Assembly: GCF_030408595.1 (NCBI RefSeq)
Contig: NZ_CP047080.1
Span: forward strand, 1,571,247-1,635,246
Origin: Corynebacterium canis
GTDB taxonomy: Bacteria > Actinomycetota > Actinomycetes > Mycobacteriales > Mycobacteriaceae
Reading direction: 5' to 3'
DNA: 64,000 bases
Under the pieces are notes generated by a model. It was not told the DNA's origin and did no database searches. It saw nothing but the letters and a program-made list of their open reading frames with translations. Positions 29,277 to 39,066 of this stretch are shown piece by piece. The stretch's first letter is position 1. Each line of letters opens with the position of its first letter. The translations under genes and the position numbers were made by a program.

Positions 29277-30199
29277 TCCTCCTCGGCGTCTTCGCCAACA
29301 GTTTCGGCAATGGCGAGGAGCGCCGAAACCGAAGGGCACACGTACCAGGAGCCGCTGACCACGTCGGCAAAGTACGTCAGCGCGTCACGCGGGCCATCCA
29401 CAGCGCCCGCCATGCGGCGCAACATTTCCTCGAGGCGCCACTGATCGAAGGAGAAGCCGACGAAGACGGTGCCGTGTTCGCGCAGCTCACCATAGGAAGT
29501 ATTGCGGCGCAGCACCTCCAGCTCCTCGCCATCGTGCTCCACCACGGTGCGGGACACGTGCGAGCTTTCCGGCATGGCTTCCTCGGGCAGCTCGACGCTA
29601 TCCGCGCGGGTGCGGCCGATCACGCTTTGCTGCTTATCCACCGAAAGTTTCGCCCACTTGTTCACTAGGTGTGGCCACTTTTGGAAGAGCAACACGGAGG
29701 AACCAGCGCCGGGTTCGCCCGCCGGCACGGCGATCACGCTCGGGACCTCCAGCGCGCCGGGGTTTTCGGTACCGTCTTCAAAACCGGTAAGGTCGCGGTT
29801 GCCTTCGTACACCCATCCGACAGTCTCATCGGCGATATCGAGCAGCCCGGCGACCTTATCAAGGATATGGCGGGACACATTAAACGATTCCGAACGCGAC
29901 GCGGAGGCAACCCACAGCCAAGCATCATGCTGCGTAGCCGGCATTTCATACCCGTCGGCGCCCCGAATGGGCTCGTTGAAGCCGTGCACATTCGCTGGTA
30001 CGTTCGCGGCGTCGGCAAGCTCCGCCCACAGCTCGGGACGCACGCCGACGACCGCGTTTGCGCCAACGGTGGTGGGCAGATTGACGGCCGCGGCGAGTTT
30101 ACCGATAGCCTCTTTCGCATCGGCGCCTTGCACAAGATCAAACTCTAAATAGACGTGATCCGTAGTGCCATACGCATTAATTCCGTGTTGGTAAGTCAT
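29273..30199 (-). CDS. Dyp-type peroxidase
   Basis: 308 residues without a Tat or Sec signal, so a cytoplasmic or encapsulin-loaded form. The family signature GFEDGTENP carries the catalytic distal Asp; the proximal heme His is probably in SSHVSRTVVEHDG. The C-terminal FVGFSFDQWRLEEMLRRMAG is also typical. It oxidises dyes and other substrates with H2O2, and some family members act on heme or porphyrins. ATG 30199 (MTYQHGINAYG) is preferred to 30223 on family grounds. The C-terminal tail is very acidic (AETVGEDAEED). It converges with the Imm1-like gene. Confidence 0.93.
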   Translation of the reverse strand: MTYQHGINAYGTTDHVYLEFDLVQGADAKEAIGKLAAAVNLPTTVGANAVVGVRPELWAELADAANVPANVHGFNEPIRGADGYEMPATQHDAWLWVASASRSESFNVSRHILDKVAGLLDIADETVGWVYEGNRDLTGFEDGTENPGALEVPSVIAVPAGEPGAGSSVLLFQKWPHLVNKWAKLSVDKQQSVIGRTRADSVELPEEAMPESSHVSRTVVEHDGEELEVLRRNTSYGELREHGTVFVGFSFDQWRLEEMLRRMAGAVDGPRDALTYFADVVSGSWYVCPSVSALLAIAETVGEDAEED

Positions 30200-30259
30200 A
30201 CGGACATTATGCCGTACACGCACGGTGCAGACATAATGCGAAGAGGCAACGAATAAATG

Positions 30260-30433
30260 CTATTCGCCCACCTTATCGTCAATCACTTGGCGAGCCTTTG
30301 AAACCTGATCGGCTTTATCTGCACCGAACTTATTCTTGGCCAATTCTTCGCCTTTATCCAGAACAGTGTCGGTAGTTTGCTCACTCTTAAGCGCGTCTTG
30401 CGCCTTTTGCTTCGCGGCGTCGAAAATTCCCAT
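30260..30433 (-). CDS. Small antitoxin-like protein (Rv0909/MT0933 family)
   Basis: 57 residues: MGIFDAAKQKAQDALKSEQ, then a charged helix (KGEELAKNKFGADKADQV) ending VIDDKVGE. The size, MGxFD start and Lys/Asp/Ala-rich helical pattern match the MT0933-type antitoxin family (Rv0909), which usually sits next to a type II toxin. No toxin gene is adjacent, and many family members may instead be small stress proteins. GGAGTTAC lies upstream of the ATG. It is followed by the Dyp peroxidase gene on the same strand, 60 bases away. Confidence 0.65.
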   Translation of the reverse strand: MGIFDAAKQKAQDALKSEQTTDTVLDKGEELAKNKFGADKADQVSKARQVIDDKVGE

Positions 30434-30745
30434 CGCAGTAACTCCTTACATTCCAAAACGTTTACAACGCACGTAAATATACCCGCAAACGCCTCCGCGC
30501 AATAGGTTTACCCATAAAATACTTCCGCTTTTCGACGCCGCGACCCACCCCGTTTCAATTTTGCGCAACGTAGCTGTGCGCGCGAAAAAATCTCGGTTGA
30601 GCTGCGAAAATCGCTACCCCTGGGGGTGGTGGTGGAATTGCTGTAGGGGTAGTATATGTGTTAGCAGCCGGATCGGGAGGGCTGTGTACAGCATCGGAAT
30701 CCACACACAGACACTGCACAACGGCCTTGAAGGGGGTGCATCACA
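30434..30745. promoter_or_regulatory. Divergent intergenic region (antitoxin-like / HNH gene)
   Basis: 312 bases, no gene seen. The stretch TTGCTGTAGGGGTAGTATATG (about 30638-30658) may be the promoter of the HNH gene, and AAGGGGGTG (30729-30737) is its ribosome site. Runs of alternating GTGG occur near 30625. Nothing else is recognisable. Confidence 0.35.
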
Positions 30746-32083
30746 TTGCGGAGAGTAATTGGGCGCAAGCCCAAGCGGACACGGTTGGCCTACTACACTA
30801 TTGAGGATCCAACGTGCGAAGCCTCCAAAATGCAGCGCGCCGCCAATAGGTTGCAATTGCAGGCGTACCTGAAACAATACGCAAAAATGGGGAACACGGA
30901 ATGCCTAAACAAGCATGCCGGGCGCGTCGGCGTGGAAATGGGTATTTCACAGCACCGCGCTGAACAATGGCTGCTGTTTATGCACTACCTGCACACGTGG
31001 CTCCCAGATTTCAAGGAGCACGTGATCAGCAAGGCGCACCTGGAGTATCAGCATTTCCAAAAACTCACCGCCGTGCTGCGGACGATCGAGCCGCTCCTCC
31101 CGGAACACGAAAGCATCTATACGGTGATGGCCAAGGTTGACGCCTTCCTGGTAAAAATCACCACCGCAAGGTTTGAGCACCAGGCGCTGCCGCGCCCCGA
31201 GCATTTACGGCGCCAGCTTTCGGATTACCTTATTCGCCTCAATATCACCGGCAGCGACGAGCGGGACGAAACCTGCACCACCAGCGCCGAAGCGTTCCCC
31301 ACCCACACCCCGGGGCTCAGCGGTTTTACCTGGATCGGCCCGAGCGATCAGATCCTGCGGCTCGACCAAAGCATCTGCAACCTAGTGAACCGAGAACGCA
31401 TTTCCCGCTCCGAGGCGATGCACCGCATCTGCAACGAAAACGCCCAAACCTCCATCACGCTGGTGGGTTTTGCCAAAACCTCGCACGACCCCACCCCCAC
31501 GCACATCGTTGGCGCAGGCGAACTCGCCAAAGACCAGCAAGCCAACCTCACAAAACTCCATAAACATTATCATTCGATAACCAAAACTGCGCAGCAACTC
31601 CGAGACAGCTACGTGCCCACCGCAGCGCAATGCGCCGTAGTGCGGCTACGCGATGGAACCTGCCGCTACCCCGGGTGCGACCGCGACGCACTGAAATGCC
31701 AAATGGATCACGTGATCAACCACGGCGCCGGCGGCTGGACCTCCGCCGGAAACCTGCAAAGCCTGTGCACGGAACACCACAATACGAAAACCGACCGGCG
31801 AATCCGCACCACCATGAACGAATACGGGGTATCCACCTGGTACTTCCCCGACGGTCGGATCGCAATATCCATGCCAACCGGGATCCTCGCCGGCATCCGA
31901 GGCAACCCAAAAGCCGTTTCCACCCGCTGGGGCAAACACACCCAAGCAGATGACAACATAAAACCACCAATAAACAACGGAATCGGAAGGTGGGGCTACA
32001 CGGTTAACCACAAATTAAAACGACTCACCAAACACCTCAAACGAAAACCCTCGTTCGAAGGTGCCGAAGACATACCCTTCTAA
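30746..32083 (+). CDS. DUF222/HNH endonuclease domain protein
   Basis: 445 residues, TTG start with AAGGGGGTG eight bases upstream. The first 300 residues are a helical DUF222-type region. The C-terminal HNH nuclease motif is complete: LRDGTCRYPGCDRDALKCQMDHVINHGAGG, then NLQSLCTEHHNTKTDRR, with paired cysteines for zinc and the catalytic His. Such proteins are numerous in corynebacteria and mycobacteria, often repeated across the genome and associated with mobile or repeat sequences; their function is not known. It converges on metH with only 11 bases between stops. Confidence 0.85.
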   Translation: MRRVIGRKPKRTRLAYYTIEDPTCEASKMQRAANRLQLQAYLKQYAKMGNTECLNKHAGRVGVEMGISQHRAEQWLLFMHYLHTWLPDFKEHVISKAHLEYQHFQKLTAVLRTIEPLLPEHESIYTVMAKVDAFLVKITTARFEHQALPRPEHLRRQLSDYLIRLNITGSDERDETCTTSAEAFPTHTPGLSGFTWIGPSDQILRLDQSICNLVNRERISRSEAMHRICNENAQTSITLVGFAKTSHDPTPTHIVGAGELAKDQQANLTKLHKHYHSITKTAQQLRDSYVPTAAQCAVVRLRDGTCRYPGCDRDALKCQMDHVINHGAGGWTSAGNLQSLCTEHHNTKTDRRIRTTMNEYGVSTWYFPDGRIAISMPTGILAGIRGNPKAVSTRWGKHTQADDNIKPPINNGIGRWGYTVNHKLKRLTKHLKRKPSFEGAEDIPF

Positions 32084-32094
32084 ACCACGTGCCA

Positions 32095-35000
32095 TCACAC
32101 ATTGAAGTACTTCGCTTCAGGATGGTAAAGCACAAACGCGTCCGTGGACTGCTCCGGATGCAGCTGCAACTCCTCCGACAAATGCACGCCAATACGTTCG
32201 GGCTGCAAAAGCTCCACCATCGTGCGGCGTGACTCCAAATCGGGGCAGGAACCATAGCCGAACGAATAACGCGCACCCCGATACTCGAGGTTGAAAAAGC
32301 CCCGCTTATCGGCCGCGTCCTCATCGCCAGCGGAACCACCATCGGCGAACGAGAGTTCGGATCGCACGCGGGCGTGCCAATACTCCGCCAACGCCTCCGT
32401 CAACTGCACACCGATACCGTGCACCTCCAGATAATCACGGTATTCGTGGGCGGCAAACAGCTCATTAGCAAAGTCCGCAATGGGTTGGCCCATGGTGACC
32501 AGCTGGAACGGCAACACGTCCACGGTGCCGGTGGCCGCGGCGTCGACACGCGAACGGATAAAATCGGCGATGCACAGGAAACGTCCGCGCTGCTGACGAG
32601 GGAACGAAAAACGGGCGCGAACGGGTGCATTCGGTTCCGGTTCGCTCAGGATCAGCACGTCGTCGCCTTCCGAAACGGCGGGGAAATAGCCGTACACCAC
32701 GGCCGCATGGTCGAGAATGCCCTCGGACTTCAGGCGGTCGATCCACGCGCGCAACCGCGGCCGACCCTCCGATTCCACAAGCTCATCGTAGTCGGGGCCG
32801 TCGCCGCCGCGCGCCGCCTTCAGCCCCCACTGCCCCATAAACAAGGCGCGTTCGTCGAGCGTGGGCAAATATTCGGCGAGCGGCAAGCCCTTAATAATGC
32901 GCGTCCCCCAAAACGGCGGCGCTGCCACTGGAACATCTGTTGCAACGTCGCTGCGCTCCGGAACCTCCACGGGGGCCGCCGCAGCCTTCCGCTGATCCGC
33001 AATTCTTTTCGAACGCTCGTGGCGGGCTCGGCGAGCCTCACGTTTCTGCTGCGCCTCCGGATCCACCGCCGCCAAATCGCCGCGCTTGATCGCCATGATC
33101 TCGTCCATCAGGCGCAGGCCCTCGAACGCGTCGCGCGCATAGTGAACGTCGCCCTGATACACCTCCGTAAGGTCATTTTCGACGTACGTGCGGGTCAACG
33201 CCGCGCCGCCCAACAGCACCGGGATATCCGCCGCGCCAGCGCTATTCATTTCCTCCAAGTTTTCCTTCATAACCACCGTGGATTTCACCAGCAAACCGGA
33301 CATGCCCACGACGTCCGCACCATGATCGCGAGCTGCGGAAATAATGGTGGCCACGGGCTGTTTAATGCCAAGGTTGACCACGTTATAGCCGTTGTTGGAA
33401 AGGATGATATCCACCAGGTTTTTGCCGATATCGTGAACGTCGCCCTTTACCGTCGCCAGAACAATTGTTCCCTTGCCACCGGAGTCGTCGGAGGCCTCCA
33501 TAAAACTTTCGAGGTACGCCACGGCGGTCTTCATCGTTTCCGCGGATTGCAGCACGAAAGGCAATTGCATCTGGCCGGAACCAAACAGCTCACCCACGGT
33601 TTTCATGCCGCCGAGCAGGTCCTGGTTAATGATCTCGATCGGGGTTTTTTCCTCCATACCGGCGTCCAGATCGATCTCAATGCCGTTCTTATCGCCGTCA
33701 ATGATCCTCTGTGACAAACGTTCGAAAAGCGGCATGGCGGCGAGGGCTTCGGCGCGCGCGTCTTTGGCGTCGGCCTCAGATACGCCCTCAAACAATTCCA
33801 TAAAGACCTGCAGCGGGTCGTAGCCCTCGGCGCGGCGGTCGTAGACCATGTCCAGGGCAACTTCGCGCTGCCGTTCATCGATTCGGTTCATGGGCAGAAT
33901 CTTGGAGGAATGCGCGATCGCGGTATCCAGGCCGGCCTCGATGCACTCGTGCAGGAACACGGAGTTCAGCACCTGCCGCGCCGCCGGGTTCAAGCCAAAA
34001 GAAATGTTCGAAAGACCGAGCGTGGTGTGCACCCGCGGGTACTTTTCCTTGAGCGCACGGATGGCGTTAATAGTTTCGATTCCATCGCGCCGGGTTTCCT
34101 CCTGGCCGGTGGAAATGGGGAAGGTCAGGCAGTCCACAATAATATCCTGCTGCTCCAAACCCCACGAACCCGTAATATCGTCGATCAACCGCGAGGCGAT
34201 CTCCAATTTCTTCTCGCAGGTGCGGGCCTGGCCCTCCTCGTCGATGGTCAGCGCCACCACCGCCGCGCCGTGGTCTTTCACCAGGCGCATGATGCGCTGG
34301 TAGCGGGAATCGGGCCCGTCGCCGTCCTCGAAGTTCACGGAGTTTACCGCGCACCTACCGCCCAGGTGTTCTAGACCGGTTTGGATTACCGCCGGTTCGG
34401 TGGAGTCAATCATGATGGGCAGCGTGGAGCTGGTGGCCAGCAATCCTGCCAGCTTCGCCATGTCCGCGCGGCCGTCGCGACCCACGTAATCCACGCAGAG
34501 GTCGAGCATATGCGCGCCGTCGCGAGTCTGCTGTTTGGCAATGTCAACGCAGGTTTCCCACTCCCCCGCAAGCATCGCCTCGCGGAACGCCTTGGAACCA
34601 TTCGCATTGGTGCGCTCGCCGATCATGGTAATGCCGGTATCCTGCGTCAACGGCATGGTCGTGTACAACGAAGACACGTTATCGTCCTCGCTCACCTTGC
34701 GCTGCGCAGGGGTGACGCCACGCAGCGCCGAAGCCACCGCGCGAATATGGTCCGGCGTGGTACCGCAACATCCGCCGACCATCGAAAGGCCGTATTCGGT
34801 AACAAAATCCCGCAACGCCACCGCCAGCTCCGGTGCCGTCAGCGGATACTCCGCCCCGTTTTTACCCAGGATAGGCAGGCCGGCGTTCGGCATCACCGAT
34901 ACCGGAATATTTGCGTGCTGCGAAAGGTAGCGCAGATGCTCGCTCATTTCCGCGGGCCCCGTGGCGCAGTTCAGGCCAATCATGCTGATGCCGAGCCGCT

Positions 35001-35637
35001 CCAAAGCCGTCAGCGCCGCCCCGATCTCGGAACCGAGCAGCATGGTGCCGGTGGTTTCTACGGTGACGTGGCACAGAATCGGCAAGGTGGTGTGCAGGGC
35101 GTCGAAAGCCTCGTGGCAGCCTAACACCGCTGCCTTGACCTGCAACAAGTCCTGCGCGGTTTCCACGAGGATGGCATCGGCGCCGCCTTCCACCATGCCG
35201 AGCGCGGCCTCCTTGTAATACGCCTTGAGGTCCTCGTACGGCGCGTGCCCCAGCGACGGCAATTTCGTGCCCGGGCCCATCGAACCCACCACAAAACGCG
35301 GGATGCCGTCCGCGCCGGGGCCCATTTCATCGGCGACCTCCCGCGCCAACGCCACGCCCTTATACGCGAGCTCGCGGCAGCGATCGGCGATATCGTAATC
35401 CGCCAAGTTTGGCAGGTTGCAGCCAAAGGTATTGGTTTCCACCAAGTCCGCCCCGGCTTCGAAGTACGCGCGGTGGATGGTTTTCAGGATGTCCGGCCGC
35501 GTGTGGTTGAGGATTTCATTACAGCCTTCAAGCCCTAAAAAGTCCTTTTCCACGTCGAGGTCAAAGGACTGCAATTGGGTACCCATGGCGCCATCGCCTA
35601 TCAGTACGCGCCGATCGAGAGCTTCAAGGAGGTTCAT
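32095..35637 (-). CDS. metH: Cobalamin-dependent methionine synthase MetH
   Basis: 1180 residues, all four modules present. The homocysteine-binding barrel (about 1-305) has zinc cysteines in GLNCATG and GGCCGTTPDH. The pterin-binding barrel (about 330-600) contains MIGERTNANGSKAFR and MIDSTEP. The cobalamin domain has GDVHDIGKNLV near residue 735, with the His that coordinates B12 cobalt. The reactivation domain (about 900-1180) ends QSTDAFVLYHPEAKYF. It transfers methyl from 5-methyltetrahydrofolate to homocysteine. The 70-base gap upstream is too short for a cobalamin riboswitch, and none is seen. Confidence 0.97.
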   Translation of the reverse strand: MNLLEALDRRVLIGDGAMGTQLQSFDLDVEKDFLGLEGCNEILNHTRPDILKTIHRAYFEAGADLVETNTFGCNLPNLADYDIADRCRELAYKGVALAREVADEMGPGADGIPRFVVGSMGPGTKLPSLGHAPYEDLKAYYKEAALGMVEGGADAILVETAQDLLQVKAAVLGCHEAFDALHTTLPILCHVTVETTGTMLLGSEIGAALTALERLGISMIGLNCATGPAEMSEHLRYLSQHANIPVSVMPNAGLPILGKNGAEYPLTAPELAVALRDFVTEYGLSMVGGCCGTTPDHIRAVASALRGVTPAQRKVSEDDNVSSLYTTMPLTQDTGITMIGERTNANGSKAFREAMLAGEWETCVDIAKQQTRDGAHMLDLCVDYVGRDGRADMAKLAGLLATSSTLPIMIDSTEPAVIQTGLEHLGGRCAVNSVNFEDGDGPDSRYQRIMRLVKDHGAAVVALTIDEEGQARTCEKKLEIASRLIDDITGSWGLEQQDIIVDCLTFPISTGQEETRRDGIETINAIRALKEKYPRVHTTLGLSNISFGLNPAARQVLNSVFLHECIEAGLDTAIAHSSKILPMNRIDERQREVALDMVYDRRAEGYDPLQVFMELFEGVSEADAKDARAEALAAMPLFERLSQRIIDGDKNGIEIDLDAGMEEKTPIEIINQDLLGGMKTVGELFGSGQMQLPFVLQSAETMKTAVAYLESFMEASDDSGGKGTIVLATVKGDVHDIGKNLVDIILSNNGYNVVNLGIKQPVATIISAARDHGADVVGMSGLLVKSTVVMKENLEEMNSAGAADIPVLLGGAALTRTYVENDLTEVYQGDVHYARDAFEGLRLMDEIMAIKRGDLAAVDPEAQQKREARRARHERSKRIADQRKAAAAPVEVPERSDVATDVPVAAPPFWGTRIIKGLPLAEYLPTLDERALFMGQWGLKAARGGDGPDYDELVESEGRPRLRAWIDRLKSEGILDHAAVVYGYFPAVSEGDDVLILSEPEPNAPVRARFSFPRQQRGRFLCIADFIRSRVDAAATGTVDVLPFQLVTMGQPIADFANELFAAHEYRDYLEVHGIGVQLTEALAEYWHARVRSELSFADGGSAGDEDAADKRGFFNLEYRGARYSFGYGSCPDLESRRTMVELLQPERIGVHLSEELQLHPEQSTDAFVLYHPEAKYFNV

Positions 35638-35707
35638 AAAACAGACAGCTTAGTATGTAAGCCGTTTCTGTCATAGTTTACCGCTCGGTACGCCCGCTGT
35701 GCTGCCG

Positions 35708-36040
35708 CTACTCAAATTCCGGCAGGCTTTTGAACTCCTCTTCCATCACGCCAGCCGCCGCAAGAACGCGGTGAAAAAACGCCGTCAGTTCCGCCTCTTC
35801 CTCGGGCTCGATCACCGCATCCCCGTACTCGCGATTCATGGCGCACAATTGCTCGATGCATGCCGAGGCCCGCGCCACAGTAGCCGGTCCGCGCAAAAAC
35901 CCCTCGAGGATTGCGCGCAATTCGACCACCGCGGCGGGATCGTACGGTTGTTCCCAGAACTCCTTGTCCTCTTCGCGGAGGTACGCGCCCGTGGCAAAGG
36001 CCTCCAAATCTGCGAGGAATTCCTCCACGAATTGATTCAT
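35708..36040 (-). CDS. Small acidic protein of unknown function, coupled to mshC
   Basis: 110 residues, strongly acidic and mostly helical ([25 protein letters not shown] ... [14 protein letters not shown]). Its ATG overlaps the mshC stop as ATGA, implying translational coupling. No membrane segment, signal or metal motif is visible. One candidate idea is an accessory or regulator of mycothiol biosynthesis, based on gene position alone. I do not recognise the family. It is followed 70 bases on by metH, which uses homocysteine. Confidence 0.75.
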   Translation of the reverse strand: MNQFVEEFLADLEAFATGAYLREEDKEFWEQPYDPAAVVELRAILEGFLRGPATVARASACIEQLCAMNREYGDAVIEPEEEAELTAFFHRVLAAAGVMEEEFKSLPEFE

Positions 36041-37266
36041 TCTTCCCCGCGCATATTCAAACCGAACAAAGCATCGAGGGCCGCGCCGACGATTTCGCCG
36101 CCGGAACCAGCGCCGGAGATATCATCCGCCCACGCGTCGATCGCGGCGATGGCGCTCGGGGTATCAAGGTCATTGGCCAGGCACGCGCGGACCAATTGCA
36201 CAAGCTCCTGCGCCGCCTCCTCATCAGAGGGCTTTTCGACGGCGCGTTCCCACCGCTCCAAGCGCTCCTCCGCCGCCGCCAATAATTCTTCGGTCCATTC
36301 GCGGGACGCCCGATAATGCCCAGAAATAATGCCCAGGCGGATAGCGCGCGGATCGTGGCCTGCGGCCACCAATTTGGACACAAACAGCAGATTGCCCAGC
36401 GATTTGCTCATCTTGCGGCCGCCGAGGGTGAGCATGCCTGCGTGCACATAGTGGCCCGCCATGCGGGAGCAACCCAGCGCGGCCTCCGCATGCGCCGCGG
36501 AAAACTCGTGGTGCGGGAAGATCAGATCCTTGCCGCCGCCTTGAATGGCAAAGCTCGGCCCCAAGCGGTTCGTTGCGATCGCCGAGCATTCGATGTGCCA
36601 GCCCGGCCGCCCCGGCCCAAAGGGCGCGTCCCATTCGGGCTCGCCATCCTTGGATTTCCGCCACACGAGGGCATCCAGCGGGTGCCGCTTTCCCGGGCGG
36701 TCTGGGTCGCCGCCGCGCTCCGCGAAAAAGGCCAGCATGGTGGGCTGATCGTAATTGGATTCATAGCCGAAATTGCTGGTGGCGTCGATGCTCGCGTAAA
36801 GGTCGCCCTCCAATTCGTAGACGGCTCCCCTGGCGATAAGGCGGTTCACCAATTCGATGACCTCATCCACGGCGTGCATCACGCTGACATAGTCGCGCGG
36901 CGGCAGAATCCGCAGCTGCTCCATATCGGACCGGAACAGGTCGATCTGCTCGGTGCCCAGCTCCCGCCAATCCACGCCATCGCGTTCGGCGCGGGCGAAC
37001 AATGGTTCATCAACATCGGTGACGTTTTGCACGTAATGCACGTCATACCCGTTATCCAGCAGCTGCCGATAGATCAAATCGAATGCGATATAGGTGGCAG
37101 CGTGGCCCAGGTGCGTCGCATCATAGGGCGTGATGCCACAAACAAACATTCCAGCGGTGCCGTCCACTACCACTGGGCGCACTTCGCCGTCGGCGGTATC
37201 AAACAATTGCAAAGGTACAGCCGCACCCGCAAGCTTGGGTACTTCTGGTTCAGGCCACGAATACAT
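36037..37266 (-). CDS. mshC: Cysteine--GlcN-Ins ligase MshC (mycothiol biosynthesis)
   Basis: 409 residues. Ligates cysteine to glucosaminyl-inositol using ATP, the third step of mycothiol synthesis. It is a cysteinyl-tRNA synthetase relative: N-terminal [20 protein letters not shown] (zinc Cys and HIGH-like motif), [22 protein letters not shown] and the KMSKS loop in [11 protein letters not shown]. The N-terminal [12 protein letters not shown] is the usual MshC start and distinguishes it from CysS, as does the lack of a C-terminal anticodon domain. It lies 10 bases downstream of uppP on the same strand and overlaps the next small gene by four bases. Confidence 0.96.
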   Translation of the reverse strand: MYSWPEPEVPKLAGAAVPLQLFDTADGEVRPVVVDGTAGMFVCGITPYDATHLGHAATYIAFDLIYRQLLDNGYDVHYVQNVTDVDEPLFARAERDGVDWRELGTEQIDLFRSDMEQLRILPPRDYVSVMHAVDEVIELVNRLIARGAVYELEGDLYASIDATSNFGYESNYDQPTMLAFFAERGGDPDRPGKRHPLDALVWRKSKDGEPEWDAPFGPGRPGWHIECSAIATNRLGPSFAIQGGGKDLIFPHHEFSAAHAEAALGCSRMAGHYVHAGMLTLGGRKMSKSLGNLLFVSKLVAAGHDPRAIRLGIISGHYRASREWTEELLAAAEERLERWERAVEKPSDEEAAQELVQLVRACLANDLDTPSAIAAIDAWADDISGAGSGGEIVGAALDALFGLNMRGEE

Positions 37267-37276
37267 GCCACATACT

Positions 37277-38104
37277 TTAGCTTGCGCTGATCATGCCAGT
37301 AGCTAAGAGACCCATCACGGCCAAACCGACCGGAATACGATACGCCGCGAACCAGGCGAAAGAATTGCTGGCCACGAACTTGAGCAACCAGGCGATAGAG
37401 GCGTAGCCAACCACGAAGGCGATGGCGCTGCCCACCAGCAATTGGGAGCCCGACGCCGCCTGCCCAACCTGCGGTTCGAAGGCGTCCTTGAGCGAGAAAA
37501 TGCCCGCCCCAAACACCGCCGGAATGGCCAATAGGAAGCTGAACCGAGCGGCCACCTCGCGGTTCAGGCCCACAAACAGGCCGGCCGAAATCGTGCCGCC
37601 GGAACGAGACACGCCGGGGATCAACGCCAAGCATTGGGCGAAGCCCATAATGATGGCGTCGCGCATGGTCAGATCCTCATAATTGCGCTTCTTGGAGCCG
37701 TATTTTTCCGCCAGCAGGAACACAAAGGAAAACAGCACCAACACGGTGGCGGTAATCCATAGGTTGCGCAGCCCATCCCGGATAAGGTCCTTGCCCAAGG
37801 CGCCGAGGATCACCACGGGCAGGGTGCCCACAATGACCATCCACCCCATGCGGTATTCGAATCCGCGTTCTTCTTTATTAAAGAGCCCTTTGCACCAACC
37901 GACCACAATATAGAAAATGTCTTTGGCAAAAAACACCAGCACGGCGAGCTCGGTGCCCAATTGGATCACGGCGGTAAACGAAGCGCCAGCGTCTTGCCCC
38001 CAGATTAGCTGGGAAATAATGCGGAGGTGCCCGGAGGAGCTGATGGGCAGAAACTCTGTAAGCCCCTGAACAATGGATAAGACGATGATTTGAATCCAAC
38101 TCAT
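37277..38104 (-). CDS. uppP: Undecaprenyl-diphosphatase UppP
   Basis: 275 residues with about eight membrane helices. Dephosphorylates undecaprenyl diphosphate to recycle the lipid carrier of peptidoglycan synthesis; also gives bacitracin resistance. Both active-site motifs are present: [15 protein letters not shown] near the N-terminus and [14 protein letters not shown] in the second half. The ATG at 38104 ([14 protein letters not shown]) is chosen over 38167, which would overlap the divergent aldo/keto reductase gene. The gene is upstream of mshC and probably cotranscribed. The intergenic space to the divergent gene is 51 bases. Confidence 0.95.
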   Translation of the reverse strand: MSWIQIIVLSIVQGLTEFLPISSSGHLRIISQLIWGQDAGASFTAVIQLGTELAVLVFFAKDIFYIVVGWCKGLFNKEERGFEYRMGWMVIVGTLPVVILGALGKDLIRDGLRNLWITATVLVLFSFVFLLAEKYGSKKRNYEDLTMRDAIIMGFAQCLALIPGVSRSGGTISAGLFVGLNREVAARFSFLLAIPAVFGAGIFSLKDAFEPQVGQAASGSQLLVGSAIAFVVGYASIAWLLKFVASNSFAWFAAYRIPVGLAVMGLLATGMISAS

Positions 38105-38155
38105 GGATTCCGCTGCTGAGGTAGTCACCCCGAATACCGTACTACTGTGTGAGGG

Positions 38156-39055
38156 GTGAGAGAACAAACCGTGGGTGCAAGTGGTCTCCGTGTTTCCCGT
38201 CTCGGATTAGGTACTTCGACGTGGACAACGGTTGATGGGGCACAATCTGTGCTTCGTCGATTCCTCAATGCGGGGGGAACTTTAGTTGATGTCAATCCAG
38301 ATAATGAGGCAATTGTAGGCCCTGTGCTGTCCATCGCCGACCGCTCCAGATTGGTGATTTCGGCCGGCGCCGGCGTAAACCCAGCATTGCCCTTAGGGCG
38401 GCGTGTTGATTGTTCCCGCCGTAGCCTCATGGCACACCTAGACCAGACCTTGAACAACCTTGGCACCGATTACATTGACCTGTGGAGCGTCGGCTATTGG
38501 GATACCCGCACCCCCGCCGCGGAGGTCGCGGACACGCTGGATTGGGCCGTCCGTACGGGCCGTGTGCGTTACGCCGGCGTGCGGAGTTACACGGCCTGGC
38601 AGCTGGCGGTCGCCGCGGCGGAGGCGGAGATTCCGCTCGTCGCGGCCCAGACGGAGTACAGCCTGCTCATGCGCCGCGCCGAGGAGGAACTGATCCCGGC
38701 GGCCCAGCATTTAGGCGTAGGTGTGTTCGCAGGCGCGCCGCTCGCCCAGGGCGTGCTTACCGGCAAGTACCGCACAAACATTCCAAAGGATTCGAGAGGG
38801 GCGTCGGCGGACCGCAACGCCGAGGTGCAGGGATACCTGGATGCCAGGGCGTCGATAATCGTGGAAGCGTTGGTGACGGCGGCGGCGGGGCTAAAGGCGA
38901 CCCCGGCGGCTGTGGCGGTGGCCTGGGCGCGGGAAAAGGTGACGGCCGTGATCGTCGGCGCGCGCACCCCCGAACAGTGGGACGAAATCTATACCAGCGA
39001 GGATTTAACTGTGCCGCGTGCAATCCGTGCGGCTTTAGACGATATCTCCTTGTAG
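38156..39055 (+). CDS. Aldo/keto reductase family protein, catalytic residues lost
   Basis: 299 residues, GTG start. The barrel is recognisable: [20 protein letters not shown] at the N-terminus, [20 protein letters not shown] in the middle and a NADP-binding end ([16 protein letters not shown]). Of the usual Asp-Tyr-Lys-His tetrad only Asp45 seems retained ([13 protein letters not shown]). The Tyr position reads Asn, the Lys position reads Ser/Ala (LVISAGAG) and the His position reads Tyr/Trp. It is therefore probably a pseudoenzyme or a reductase with altered chemistry. It leads into a lipoprotein gene and pyrD on the same strand. Confidence 0.8.
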   Translation: MREQTVGASGLRVSRLGLGTSTWTTVDGAQSVLRRFLNAGGTLVDVNPDNEAIVGPVLSIADRSRLVISAGAGVNPALPLGRRVDCSRRSLMAHLDQTLNNLGTDYIDLWSVGYWDTRTPAAEVADTLDWAVRTGRVRYAGVRSYTAWQLAVAAAEAEIPLVAAQTEYSLLMRRAEEELIPAAQHLGVGVFAGAPLAQGVLTGKYRTNIPKDSRGASADRNAEVQGYLDARASIIVEALVTAAAGLKATPAAVAVAWAREKVTAVIVGARTPEQWDEIYTSEDLTVPRAIRAALDDISL

Positions 39056-39066
39056 TATTACGCACT

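Noticed and set aside
35638-35707. Cobalamin riboswitch before metH
   Set aside because: Only 70 bases are available and no B12-box-like sequence is visible.
38482-39066. Upstream extension of the lipoprotein frame into the aldo/keto reductase gene
   Set aside because: Gly/Arg-rich out-of-frame translation. The lipoprotein signal starts at 39067.
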